64,000 nucleotides of DNA, from assembly GCF_043555885.1 (NCBI RefSeq), contig NZ_JBIGHX010000003.1, forward strand, positions 878,500 to 942,499. Direction: 5' to 3'. The position numbers were made by a program, and so were the translations under genes. Below are positions 1 to 8,004 of the stretch, piece by piece (positions within the stretch are counted from its first letter, which is position 1; every line of letters starts with the position of its first letter). The stretch comes from Pelomonas lactea. GTDB lineage: Bacteria; Pseudomonadota; Gammaproteobacteria; Burkholderiales; Burkholderiaceae_C. Under the pieces are notes generated by a model, which was not told where the DNA came from, searched no databases, and saw only the letters and a program-made list of their open reading frames with translations.

Positions 1-267
1 CAGGCAGTTGACGAACTCCTGCCACTCCGCCGCGCCGGACGGTCCGGTGGACGCTTCCAGCCACTGCAGATAGCTCGAAAAGCTCTTGTGTCCGGTCTCG
101 CGCAGGCGGCGCGACAGCCGGCTGTAGACCATCGCATGCTTGCCATCGTGCAGGCTGATGCCGGCGTGCTTGTAGATCAGCTCGCGGACGCGGTCGAAAT
201 CGGCCTTGCTGAAACTGAACTCGTGGTCGAGAGCGTCGTTGCCGTTGGCGAGGTCGGGTGCGGGCAT
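1..267 (-). CDS. cheR: CheR-type protein-glutamate O-methyltransferase, N-terminal part (cut by window edge)
   Basis: The reverse strand reads an open frame of 89 codons from the ATG at 265-267 to the window edge, so only the N-terminus is present. Residues from about 17 onward (FSFSKADFDRVRELIYKHAG, then a segment with YSRLSRRLRETG and SYLQWLE) match the helical N-terminal domain of CheR, which precedes the SAM-dependent methyltransferase domain. CheR methylates glutamates of chemoreceptors in the cytoplasm. The catalytic domain lies outside the window, so activity cannot be judged. It is divergent from the diguanylate cyclase gene. The family call is good; whether this is a chemotaxis or a hybrid signalling CheR is unknown. 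Confidence 0.8.
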   Translation of the reverse strand, partial: MPAPDLANGNDALDHEFSFSKADFDRVRELIYKHAGISLHDGKHAMVYSRLSRRLRETGHKSFSSYLQWLEASTGPSGAAEWQEFVNCL

Positions 268-478
268 GTCTCGTGAATCAGATTTGTGGGTGCTCGCAGC
301 AGTTCTGGCGTCGGCGCGCCGATTCTGCACCGCGGGCCTGTTTGTACGGGCCTGGATCGGGCCAGCATAGTGCAAACAGACCGCAGGAACGTGCCTGTTT
401 CACGACCCGCGCTCGCAAGCCCCGCTGATAGACTGGCTCGCCACCGCCTTCCCTGTCCGCTCGCCGTACCGCCAGCCT

Positions 479-1216
479 TTGGAACATCGCCAGCCCAACC
501 CGACGCTGATCGACGCCCAGTCGCTCGATCTGGAACAGGCCCTGCAGCTGTTGCAGCAGGCCGGCGCGCTGCTTCCGGACGCGGCGCCGGGCAGTGCGGC
601 CTGGCTGCAGGCCGTCGTCGATGCGCTGTGCGACCTCTCCAGCAAGGACGCGCTGACCGGGCTGGTCAACCGCCGCAGCTTCGAGATGGCGCTGGCCCGC
701 GAGGTCGACCGCGTCGCCCGCGCCGGCGAGGCGGCGCTGCTGCTGATGCTGGACATCGACCATTTCAAGGCCGTCAACGACACTCACGGCCATGGCGCGG
801 GCGACCAGGTCATCCGCGCCGTCGCCAGCGCCGTCGCTCAGACCGTGCGACCCATGGACCTCGTGGCCCGCGTGGGCGGCGAGGAATTCGCCATCATCCT
901 GCCCAACTGCGCCACGCACGTGGGGCTGGCCGTGGCCGAGCGCGTGCGTGAACGAGTCTCGGAACTCAGCATCGAGATCTCGCCAGGGCAGATGCTGGGC
1001 GTCACCGTCAGCCTGGGCGGCGCGTTCGCGCCGCAGTGGGTGCGCTCGTCGCCGCTGCTGTGGACCGAGCGCGCCGACCGCCAGCTCTACCGTGCCAAGG
1101 CCGAGGGCCGCAACCGCGCCTGTCTCGAACCTCAGATCGATTCCCTGGTCAGCGCCGAAGAAAAGGGCATGTTGTTCGCCACCCTGAATCTCGAAACGCA
1201 ACAGGACCTGCCATGA
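479..1216 (+). CDS. Diguanylate cyclase (GGDEF domain), start uncertain
   Basis: Cytoplasmic GGDEF protein that would make cyclic di-GMP from two GTP. The GGDEF domain begins near residue 57 (DALTGLVNRRSFE), with the metal-binding LDIDHFKAVND segment and an intact GGEEF active-site signature; no RxxD inhibitory site is obvious. No sensory domain or membrane segment is visible in the short N-terminus. The given start is a TTG with no ribosome-binding site. The same frame is open back to the codon after the TAG at 368-370 and reads sensible protein, but contains no ATG or GTG; a CTG at 395 has AGGA eight bases upstream. The stop overlaps the next start (ATGA at 1213-1216), indicating co-translation with the ATPase gene. 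Confidence 0.85.
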   Translation: MEHRQPNPTLIDAQSLDLEQALQLLQQAGALLPDAAPGSAAWLQAVVDALCDLSSKDALTGLVNRRSFEMALAREVDRVARAGEAALLLMLDIDHFKAVNDTHGHGAGDQVIRAVASAVAQTVRPMDLVARVGGEEFAIILPNCATHVGLAVAERVRERVSELSIEISPGQMLGVTVSLGGAFAPQWVRSSPLLWTERADRQLYRAKAEGRNRACLEPQIDSLVSAEEKGMLFATLNLETQQDLP

Positions 1217-2025
1217 GCAACCTCCCCGATCCTGCTGCTCCCGCCACGTCGCCACCGCGGCCGGTGCGCGCCGGCGCCCGCACGCTCGCCGTTACCAGCG
1301 GCAAGGGCGGCGTCGGCAAGACCTTCGTCACCGCCAACCTCGCCGCAGCGCTGGCCGCACGCGGCCAGAAGGTGCTGGTGCTGGACGCCGACCTGGGGCT
1401 GGCCAACCTGGACGTGGTGCTGAACCTGCATCCCAAGCTGACGCTGCACGACGTCTTCACCGAGAAGGCCACGCTGGAGCAGGCCATCCTGCCCGCGCCG
1501 GGTGGCTTCAGTGTGCTGCTGGCCGGTTCGGGCATGGTGGAGTACTCGCGCCTGACGCCCGAGGTGCGCGACAAGCTGCTGCACATCATTGACCTCGTGA
1601 AGCCGCGCTTCGACTGGGTGCTGCTGGACACCGGCGCCGGCATTTCCGATGTGGTGCTGTACGCCATCTCGCTGGCCACTGATGTGCTGGTGGTTGCGAC
1701 GCCCGAGCCCACGTCGCTAACCGACGCGTACGCCACCATCAAGGTGCTGGCCACGCAGCAGGAGCGCCGGCAGGTGGGGCTGGTCGTCAACCAGGCCAAC
1801 CGCGTGGGCGAGGGCAAGCTGATCTGCGGCCAGTTGCAACAGGTGCTGCAGCGCTTCGTCGGCCCGACGCCGGGGCAGACGTTCAAGCTGGAGCTGATGG
1901 CGGAGGTCAAGGCCGACGTCGCGGTGCGCCAGGCCGTGCTCAAGCGCCAGCTGATGCTGGAGCACTACCCGGGCTGCGACGCGGCTCAGGCCATCAAGGC
2001 CCTGGCGAGCAAGCTCCTTGGCTGA
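1213..2025 (+). CDS. MinD/ParA-family ATPase (FlhG/FleN-like)
   Basis: 270-residue deviant-Walker ATPase. The P-loop GKGGVGKT lies at residues 30-37, followed by VLDADLGLANLDVVL (switch I) and VLLDTGAGISDVV (switch II). The lack of an N-terminal DNA-binding domain and the DADLGLANLDVVLNL signature resemble FlhG/FleN and MinD, which position flagella, chemoreceptor arrays or division machinery through ATP-dependent dimerisation. A membrane-targeting C-terminal amphipathic helix is not obvious. Its start overlaps the diguanylate cyclase stop, and its own stop lies inside the following globin gene (8-base overlap), so the three are probably one transcript. The partner it positions cannot be read from the sequence; cheR next door suggests motility or chemotaxis. 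Confidence 0.85.
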   Translation: MSNLPDPAAPATSPPRPVRAGARTLAVTSGKGGVGKTFVTANLAAALAARGQKVLVLDADLGLANLDVVLNLHPKLTLHDVFTEKATLEQAILPAPGGFSVLLAGSGMVEYSRLTPEVRDKLLHIIDLVKPRFDWVLLDTGAGISDVVLYAISLATDVLVVATPEPTSLTDAYATIKVLATQQERRQVGLVVNQANRVGEGKLICGQLQQVLQRFVGPTPGQTFKLELMAEVKADVAVRQAVLKRQLMLEHYPGCDAAQAIKALASKLLG

Positions 2026-2413
2026 CGAGCAAGCGACAACGGCGTTCGACTGGCTCGGGGGCGAGGCCCGCGTGCGCGAACTCGTCGACCGCTTCTACGA
2101 CCTGATGGAGCTGGAGCCCGCCTATGCACGGTTGCGTGCCGCGCATGGCGACACGCTGGACTCGGCGCGCGACAAGCTGTTCTGGTTCCTGTGCGGCTGG
2201 CTGGGCGGCCCCGATCACTACATCAGCCGCTTCGGCCACCCGCGGCTGCGCGCCCGGCATCTGCCGTTTCGCATCGGCATCGCTGAGCGCGACGAATGGC
2301 TGGCCTGCATGGGCCAGGCCATGCACGAGGTCGGCGTGGACCCGGTGCTGCGCGACCGGCTGGCGGAGTCGTTCGCCGGAACGGCCGACTGGATGCGCAA
2401 CGTCGGCGCCTGA
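2018..2413 (+). CDS. Group II truncated haemoglobin-like protein
   Basis: 131-residue globin of the TrHbO/YjbI type. Recognisable are the F-helix segment around RARHLPFRI with the proximal haem histidine, the B-helix tyrosine in DRFYDLM, and the G8 tryptophan in RDEWLACM, with the WLGGPDHYISRFGHP motif typical of group II. Such proteins bind O2 or NO; the physiological role here is unknown. Translation starts at TTG 2018-2020, inside the end of the ATPase gene, which implies translational coupling. A globin coupled to a GGDEF protein and a ParA-like ATPase suggests gas- or redox-linked signalling, but that is inference. Confidence 0.85.
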   Translation: MADEQATTAFDWLGGEARVRELVDRFYDLMELEPAYARLRAAHGDTLDSARDKLFWFLCGWLGGPDHYISRFGHPRLRARHLPFRIGIAERDEWLACMGQAMHEVGVDPVLRDRLAESFAGTADWMRNVGA

Positions 2414-2462
2414 GGTGTAACCGCTGCTGGCGGCAGCGGCGACTGGCCTAGCATGTGCGGCA

Positions 2463-2840
2463 ATGAACACATCTGCCGATCTCCCGCGCGTTCTCGTCGT
2501 CGACGACAACCCGGACGCCTCCGAAGTGCTGGCCCTGCTGATTGAACTCGAGGGATTTGCCGCGGCTACCGCACGCACGCTGGCGCAGGCGCGCGAGGCG
2601 GTGACGCAGCGGCCGCCGCAGCTCGTCTTTCTGGACGTGAACCTGCCGGACGGGAGCGGGCTTGATCTGCTGGCTCCCATGAAGGCCGACCCGCGCACGG
2701 CCGGTGCGCGGGTCGTCATGCTCAGCGGGCTGATCGACGACCGCGTGCGCGAGCAGGCGCTGCGGCTCGGTGCGTCGGACTACATCGTCAAGCCGCTAGG
2801 CCACGAGCAGCTGACGGCGTTGCTTGACGCGGTGCGGTAG
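2463..2840 (+). CDS. Single-domain response regulator (REC only)
   Basis: 125-residue receiver domain without an output domain. The acidic pair is D14-D15, the phospho-acceptor aspartate is D58 in FLDVNLPDG, the conserved Ser is S88 in MLSG, and the conserved lysine is K110 in YIVKP, so the phosphorylation site is intact. CheY-like single-domain regulators act by binding a partner protein after phosphotransfer from a histidine kinase; no kinase is next to it. It lies 50 bases after the globin gene on the same strand and before a convergent TonB-like gene. Confidence 0.9.
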   Translation: MNTSADLPRVLVVDDNPDASEVLALLIELEGFAAATARTLAQAREAVTQRPPQLVFLDVNLPDGSGLDLLAPMKADPRTAGARVVMLSGLIDDRVREQALRLGASDYIVKPLGHEQLTALLDAVR

Positions 2841-2855
2841 GCGCCGCGCCACCCT

Positions 2856-3506
2856 TCAATCCAGCCGGAACGCGAAGTCCTGCTGGAACATCGCGTCGCC
2901 CTGGCACTGGTAGCCCGCCAGCGCGGCTTCGACGGAGCGCTGGAACGAGCGGCGTGTCTTGCTGTCCAGGGCCCCCTGGGTGACGCGGAACTCGGTGCCG
3001 ACGACCTTGCCGCCGCGCACCGTGGCGATGACGTTGAACACGGCCTCGCCGGCCCAGTTGACGGCGGGAACTTCGGGCTTGGGCATCACGGCGCAGACGG
3101 CGCCCGCCGTGCGGATCGCGGGCTGCTCGGCCGGCGGGTTGTGCGGCGGCGCCACCGGGCCGGCCGTGCCGCCGGTCACGTGCGGCGGCGCGTCGTCGCG
3201 CTGCGTCGTCGTCGTGACGGTGGACGGCTGCTCCACCTGCCAGGGTTGCAAGGGAATATCGGCCAGCTGGATGGGCGAGAAGCTGGGCTTGTCCGGCGTG
3301 ACCGGCTTGCGCAGCGTCTCGGGCTCCCGGGGCTTGTCCGGGATGGGCGGCAGCAGCACGGCGGGTTCCTTGACCCGGACCGGCGGGTGGATCAGGCCGG
3401 CGCTGAATGCATAGATGGCCGCGATGTGCAGGGCCACGACCAGGCCGATGCCGACATAACGCTGGGGTTGCGGGGCGTGCTGGGCATGCGTGTGGGACGG
3501 GTTCAT
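2856..3506 (-). CDS. TonB-like energy transducer / secreted proline-rich protein
   Basis: 216 residues starting at the ATG at 3504-3506, preceded by AGAGAGGA. After a His/Gln-rich cytoplasmic tail there is one membrane segment at about residues 17-38 (VGIGLVVALHIAAIYAFSAG), then a long proline-rich periplasmic linker and a compact C-terminal domain of about 70 residues (from NWAGEAVFNVIATV) that resembles the TonB C-terminal fold. This layout fits TonB, which passes proton-motive force from ExbBD to outer-membrane receptors. No exbB, exbD or receptor gene is adjacent. Two cysteines lie in the periplasmic part. The assignment is by architecture; sequence identity to classical TonB looks modest. 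Confidence 0.65.
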   Translation of the reverse strand: MNPSHTHAQHAPQPQRYVGIGLVVALHIAAIYAFSAGLIHPPVRVKEPAVLLPPIPDKPREPETLRKPVTPDKPSFSPIQLADIPLQPWQVEQPSTVTTTTQRDDAPPHVTGGTAGPVAPPHNPPAEQPAIRTAGAVCAVMPKPEVPAVNWAGEAVFNVIATVRGGKVVGTEFRVTQGALDSKTRRSFQRSVEAALAGYQCQGDAMFQQDFAFRLD

Positions 3507-3662
3507 GGACGATCCTCTCTGCTGCGGTTGATGACACCAGGGCCGCACGTCCGGCGGCTTGAACCCAGGCTAAGCCCGCGGCAGCCGGCGGGTCAATGGT
3601 GGCTTTGCCCGTCGGCGGCGCGCCACGCGTGGCAAAACGCACGGCGTGGCGTCAGTGCGGTG

Positions 3663-4307
3663 TCAGGCCGTGCCGGTGAGCAGCACGATGAGGGCGCCCG
3701 CGCCGCCGTCGCTGGCGCGGGCCTGCACGAAGGCCATCACCTCGTTCTTCTGCACCAGCCAGCGGCGCACGCGGCCCTTGAGCACCGGTTCGCGCCCCGG
3801 CGAGCCGTGCCCCTTGCCGTGCACGACGCGCACGCAGCGCAGGCCGCGCCGGGCGCTGTCGTGGATGAAGTGGCTCAGCGCCTCGCGCGCGCCGTCGCGG
3901 CGCAAGCCGTGCAGGTCCAGCTGACCCTGCAGCGCCCAGTGGCCGCGGCGCAGCTTGCGCACGACCTCCAGGCTGATGCCGTCGCGGCGGAACGACAGCG
4001 TCTCGTCGGTTTCCAGCAGGCTGTCGATGTCGATCTCGTCGGACAGTGCCTGCAGCAGCACCGCACGCTCGTCGGCCTCGCGCTGGCGCGGCTCGGGCTC
4101 GGGTTGCGCCAGGTCGTGCAGCACGCGGTCGACGCGGCGCAGCGGCGTCACCGGCCCGACCGTCAGCTCGAAGACGCGGCGCTCCTGCTCGGCCAGCCGC
4201 AACGCGGCGGCCACGCGCTCGCGCTCGGCTTCCGCGGCCAGCCTCGCGGCGGCCAGCTCGCGGGCCAGCGGCTTCAGGTCGGCCAGGCTGCGGGCGATGC
4301 GGCTCAC
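3663..4307 (-). CDS. Smr/MutS2-type endonuclease domain protein
   Basis: 214-residue protein with a charged, helical N-terminal region and a C-terminal Smr domain from about residue 127. The diagnostic LDLHGL motif and the RVVHGKGHGSP loop are present. Smr domains in proteobacterial stand-alone proteins nick branched or mismatched DNA or cleave RNA on stalled ribosomes; which applies here is not clear. The stop of the upstream radC gene overlaps its start (ATGA, 4304-4307), so the two minus-strand genes are co-transcribed. Confidence 0.85.
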   Translation of the reverse strand: MSRIARSLADLKPLARELAAARLAAEAERERVAAALRLAEQERRVFELTVGPVTPLRRVDRVLHDLAQPEPEPRQREADERAVLLQALSDEIDIDSLLETDETLSFRRDGISLEVVRKLRRGHWALQGQLDLHGLRRDGAREALSHFIHDSARRGLRCVRVVHGKGHGSPGREPVLKGRVRRWLVQKNEVMAFVQARASDGGAGALIVLLTGTA

Positions 4308-4978
4308 AGCAGGCCTCGCTCGGCAAACGACATCACCCCGCCGGCGCCGACGATGAAGTGATCCACCACGCGCACGTCCACCAGCGCCAGCGCCTGCGCG
4401 AGGTGGCGCGTCAGCGACTCGTCGGCGCGCGACGGCTCCGCCACGCCGCTGGGGTGGTTGTGCGCCAGCACGACGGCGGCCGCGCCCAGCGCCAACGCGC
4501 GCTTGACGACCTCGCGCGGGTGCACGGTCGTGGCCGTCAGCGTGCCGTGGAACAGCGTCTCCATCGCGATGAGCCGCAACTGCGCGTCCAGGAACAGCAC
4601 CGCGAACACCTCCTGCCCCAGGCCGCCCAGGTGCAGGCGCAGGTAGGTCTTCACGGTGTCGACGTCGTTCATCGCCGGCTTGTCGGCCAGTTGCTGGTTC
4701 AGCGAGCGCCGCGCGATCTCCAGCACCGCGGCGATCTCCGCCCGCTTGGCCGGCCCCAGCCCCTTGACCTTGCCCAGGTCCTGCACGCTGGCCGCCAGCA
4801 GCCCCGCCCAGCCGCCAAAGCGGTCCAGCAGGCTCTGCGCCAGTTGCAGCACCGGCATGCCTTTGAGCCCCGTGCGCAACAGCAGCGCCAGCAGCTCGGC
4901 GTCCGCCAGTGCGGCCGGCCCACGGGCGAGCAGTTTCTCGCGCGGGCGGGCATCGGGGGGCAGGTGGGTCAGCGACAT
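4304..4978 (-). CDS. radC: RadC/MPN-domain protein
   Basis: 224-residue RadC family protein. An N-terminal helix-hairpin-helix region (LGKVKGLGPAKRAEI, about residues 68-82) precedes a JAB/MPN metalloprotease-like domain with the metal motif intact: E123, H173-x-H175 within AHNHPSG, and D186. Despite the historical name DNA repair protein, its biochemical role is unresolved; the family is often linked to recombination and natural transformation. It is the first gene of a two-gene minus-strand unit with the Smr gene and is divergent from the FKBP gene. Confidence 0.92.
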   Translation of the reverse strand: MSLTHLPPDARPREKLLARGPAALADAELLALLLRTGLKGMPVLQLAQSLLDRFGGWAGLLAASVQDLGKVKGLGPAKRAEIAAVLEIARRSLNQQLADKPAMNDVDTVKTYLRLHLGGLGQEVFAVLFLDAQLRLIAMETLFHGTLTATTVHPREVVKRALALGAAAVVLAHNHPSGVAEPSRADESLTRHLAQALALVDVRVVDHFIVGAGGVMSFAERGLL

Positions 4979-5017
4979 AAAATCGGCCGCAGTCTAGCCA
5001 AGCGTCCCATCTCTCGC

Positions 5018-5461
5018 ATGAACCCCATCCAGGCCGGGTCCTTCCTGACCTTGCATTACCGGCTCACGGGCCCGGACGGTGCCGACATCGTCAACACCTT
5101 CGATGACAAGCCCGCCACGCTGTCGCTCGGTGCCGGGCAACTGTCGCCCGCCATCGAGGCGCGCCTCATCGGCCTGCCCGAGGGCGCGCATGAGCGCTTC
5201 ACGCTGGCGCCCGGCGAGGCCTTCGGCGATCGCAACCCCGAGTTGCTGCAGCGCGTGAAGCTGACGCTGCTGCGCCAGCTGGGCGACCCGGACGAGACCT
5301 ACCACGTCGGTGACGTCGTGCAGTTCCCCGGTCCGGACGGGCAGGGTGGCTATGCCGGCGTGGTGCGCGAGCTGGGCGATGAATCGCTGCTGTTCGACTT
5401 CAACCATCCGCTTGCCGGCCAGCCGGTGAGCTTCGAAGTGCAAGTGATCGGGGTGCTGTGA
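5018..5461 (+). CDS. slpA: FKBP-type peptidyl-prolyl cis-trans isomerase, SlpA-like
   Basis: 147-residue SlpA/SlyD-type FKBP. It begins with the PPIase strand motif (SFLTLHYRLTGPDG) and contains the LSPAIEARLIGLPEGAHERF segment and the inserted-in-flap chaperone region, ending with FEVQVIGVL. It lacks the His-rich metal-binding tail of SlyD, which favours SlpA. It catalyses proline isomerisation and acts as a cytoplasmic folding helper. Its stop overlaps the ispH start (TGATG at 5459-5463). The slpA-ispH pairing is common in proteobacteria. The ATG at 5018 gives the normal family length. Confidence 0.9.
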   Translation: MNPIQAGSFLTLHYRLTGPDGADIVNTFDDKPATLSLGAGQLSPAIEARLIGLPEGAHERFTLAPGEAFGDRNPELLQRVKLTLLRQLGDPDETYHVGDVVQFPGPDGQGGYAGVVRELGDESLLFDFNHPLAGQPVSFEVQVIGVL

Positions 5462-6438
5462 TGAGTGCAGGCGTGCAACCCCAGGAAGTGCTGTTGGCCG
5501 AGCCGCGCGGCTTCTGCGCCGGCGTGGACCGCGCCATCGAGATCGTCGAACGGGCGCTGGTGAAGTTCGGCGCGCCCATCTACGTGCGCCACGAGATCGT
5601 CCACAACACCTACGTCGTCAACGACCTGAAGGCGCGCGGCGCCATCTTCATCGAGGAACTGGCCGAGGTGCCGGCCGGTGCGACGCTGGTGTTCAGCGCG
5701 CACGGCGTCAGCCAGGAGGTGCGCCGCGAGGCCACCGCGCGCGGCTTCCAGATCTTCGACGCGACCTGCCCGCTGGTCACCAAGGTGCATGTCGAGGTGG
5801 CCAAGCTGCACCGCGAGGGCTACGAGTTCATCATGATCGGCCACAAGGGCCACCCCGAGGTCGAGGGCACGATGGGCCAGCTGTCCGATGGCATCTTCCT
5901 GGTGGAAGAGGTCGAGGACGTCGCCAAGGTCGTCGTCAAGGACCAGAGCAAGCTGGCCGTCGTCACGCAGACCACGCTCAGCGTCGACGACGCGGCCGAG
6001 ATCCTGGCCGAGGTCAAGCGCGTGTTCCCGCAGGTGCGCGAGCCCAAGCAGCAGGACATCTGCTATGCCACGCAGAACCGCCAGGACGCCGTCAAGGTGC
6101 TGGCGCCACAGGTGGATGTCGTCATCGTCGTGGGCAGCCCCACCAGCTCCAACAGCAACCGCCTGCGGGAACTGGCCGAACGCCTGGGCACGCCGGGCTA
6201 CATGGTCGATGCCGCCGAAGACCTGAAGCCCGAATGGCTGGACGGCCGCGCCCGCGTGGGCCTGACGGCCGGTGCCTCGGCGCCTGATGTGCTGGTGCAA
6301 GCCGTCATCGACCGACTGCGCGCGCTCGGCGCGACGACCGTGCGCAGCCTGCCCGGCGTGGAAGAGCATGTGCGCTTCCCGTTGCCGCTGGGCCTGGGCG
6401 ACAAGTCCATGGCCGAGGTCAGCGCCTCCCGATCTTGA
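5461..6438 (+). CDS. ispH: 4-hydroxy-3-methylbut-2-enyl diphosphate reductase
   Basis: 325-residue IspH, the last enzyme of the methylerythritol phosphate pathway, reducing HMBPP to IPP and DMAPP with an iron-sulfur cluster. The three cluster cysteines are C19 (PRGFCAGV), C103 (DATCPLV) and C201 (DICYATQNRQ), and the substrate-binding SSNSNRL motif is present. A GTG three bases upstream is also possible, but the ATG at 5461 overlaps the slpA stop, as expected for coupled genes. No quirk in the active site. Confidence 0.97.
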   Translation: MSAGVQPQEVLLAEPRGFCAGVDRAIEIVERALVKFGAPIYVRHEIVHNTYVVNDLKARGAIFIEELAEVPAGATLVFSAHGVSQEVRREATARGFQIFDATCPLVTKVHVEVAKLHREGYEFIMIGHKGHPEVEGTMGQLSDGIFLVEEVEDVAKVVVKDQSKLAVVTQTTLSVDDAAEILAEVKRVFPQVREPKQQDICYATQNRQDAVKVLAPQVDVVIVVGSPTSSNSNRLRELAERLGTPGYMVDAAEDLKPEWLDGRARVGLTAGASAPDVLVQAVIDRLRALGATTVRSLPGVEEHVRFPLPLGLGDKSMAEVSASRS

Positions 6439-6508
6439 AGCCGGTGCTTCCAGCTTCCGGCGGCGCCTGACATCGGCGCCGCTTTCGTATCCGACTTGAA
6501 GGACACCC

Positions 6509-7804
6509 ATGCTTGACATCACCCAACTGCGCAAGGAGCTCGATACCGTCATCGAGCGCCTGAACGCGCGCAAGAACCCGCAGCCCTACCTCGACGTGGA
6601 GCGTTTCAAGGCGCTGGAAGCCGAGCGCAAGGGCGTGCAGACCCGCACCGAGGAACTGCAGGCCCGCCGCAACGCGCTGTCCAAGCAGATCGGCATGGCC
6701 AAGGGCAAGGGCGAGGACGCCTCGGCGCTGATGGCGGAGGTCGGCGGCATCGGCGATGAGCTGAAGGCCGGCGCCGAGCGGCTGGAGGCCATCCAGGCAG
6801 AGCTCAACCAGATGCTGATGGGCGTGCCCAACCTGCCGGACGCCAGCGTGCCGGTCGGCGCCGACGAGACCGGCAACGTCGAGGTGCGCCGCTGGGGCTC
6901 GCCCCGCGCGTTCGATTTCGACGTCAAGGACCACGTCGACCTGGGCGCCCCGCTGGGCCTGGACTTCGAGACCGGCGCCAAGCTGTCGGGCTCGCGCTTC
7001 ACCTTCCTGAAGGGGCCCGTGGCGCGCTTGCACCGTGCGCTCGCGCAGTTCATGCTGGACGTGCAGACCACCGAGCACGGCTACACCGAGTGCTACACGC
7101 CCTACATCGTCAACCGCGAGATCCTGGAGGGCACGGGCCAGCTGCCCAAGTTCAAGGAAGACATGTTCTGGGTGCTGCGCGGCGGCGATGACGAGCAGGT
7201 GGAGCAGTACCTGATCTCCACGTCGGAGATCTCGCTGACCAACACCGTGCGCGAGAGCGTGCTGAAGGCCGAGGACCTGCCCGTCAAGCTGACGGCGCAC
7301 AGCCCCTGCTTCCGCTCGGAAGCCGGCTCCGCCGGCCGCGACACGCGCGGCCTGATCCGCCAGCACCAGTTCGACAAGGTGGAGATGGTGCGCATCGAGC
7401 AGCCCGAGCACAGCATGGCCGCGCTGGAGGAGATGACGCAGCATGCCGAGGCCATCCTGCAGAAGCTGGGCCTGCCGTACCGCACCGTGCTGCTGTGCAC
7501 CGGCGACATGGGCTTCGGCTCGACGAAGACCTACGACCTGGAAGTCTGGGTGCCGGCGCAGCAGACCTACCGCGAGATCAGCTCCTGCTCGAACATGGGC
7601 GCCTTCCAGGCTCGCCGCATGCAGGCGCGCTTCAAGAACGCGCAAGGCAAGAACGAGCTGGTGCACACGCTCAACGGCTCCGGCCTGGCCGTGGGCCGCA
7701 CGCTGGTGGCGGTGCTGGAGAACTACCAGAACGCCGACGGCAGCATCACCGTGCCCGAGGCGCTGCGCTCCTACATGGGCGGTGTGGAGGTGTTGCGCGC
7801 CTGA
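6509..7804 (+). CDS. serS: Seryl-tRNA synthetase
   Basis: 431-residue class II synthetase charging tRNA-Ser. The N-terminal coiled-coil arm (about residues 30-105, rich in E/K/R/Q) contacts the long variable arm of the tRNA. Catalytic motifs are visible: TSEISLTN, motif 2 within FRSEAGSAGRDTRGL, and motif 3 NGSGLAVGRTLVAVLEN. The start ATG follows AAGGACA with good spacing. The gene is followed 62 bases later by its own substrate tRNA gene, tRNA-Ser(CGA), which has a separate promoter. Confidence 0.98.
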   Translation: MLDITQLRKELDTVIERLNARKNPQPYLDVERFKALEAERKGVQTRTEELQARRNALSKQIGMAKGKGEDASALMAEVGGIGDELKAGAERLEAIQAELNQMLMGVPNLPDASVPVGADETGNVEVRRWGSPRAFDFDVKDHVDLGAPLGLDFETGAKLSGSRFTFLKGPVARLHRALAQFMLDVQTTEHGYTECYTPYIVNREILEGTGQLPKFKEDMFWVLRGGDDEQVEQYLISTSEISLTNTVRESVLKAEDLPVKLTAHSPCFRSEAGSAGRDTRGLIRQHQFDKVEMVRIEQPEHSMAALEEMTQHAEAILQKLGLPYRTVLLCTGDMGFGSTKTYDLEVWVPAQQTYREISSCSNMGAFQARRMQARFKNAQGKNELVHTLNGSGLAVGRTLVAVLENYQNADGSITVPEALRSYMGGVEVLRA

Positions 7805-7805
7805 T

Positions 7806-7835
7806 TTGCAGCGAGGCCAAAAAGCTGGCTATAAT
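7806..7835 (+). promoter_or_regulatory. Sigma-70-type promoter of tRNA-Ser(CGA)
   Basis: A perfect -10 hexamer TATAAT lies at 7830-7835, with a -35-like TTGCAG at 7806-7811, spacer 18 bases. It sits between the serS stop and the tRNA, predicting transcription from about 7842 and a 25-base 5' leader removed by RNase P. Confidence 0.7.
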
Positions 7836-7866
7836 GGCCGGCTTCGCACCAACGCGCACCGCATCA

Positions 7867-7957
<91 letters not shown>

Positions 7958-7963
7958 AGAACA

Positions 7964-7997
7964 GCCCGCCGGCAACCCCGGCGGGCTTTTTCTTTTT
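7964..7997 (+). terminator. Rho-independent terminator after tRNA-Ser
   Basis: Nine-base-pair stem GCCCGCCGG/CCGGCGGGC with a CAACC loop, followed by TTTTTCTTTTT. It ends the tRNA transcript and faces the end of the copper operon arriving from the other strand. Confidence 0.92.
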
Positions 7998-8004
7998 CGG
8001 ACGC

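Noticed and set aside
278..1255. Long minus-strand open frame opposite the diguanylate cyclase
   Set aside because: Low-complexity Gln/Arg/Gly/Ala-rich translation with no domain, fully antisense to a clear GGDEF gene; an artefact of high GC.
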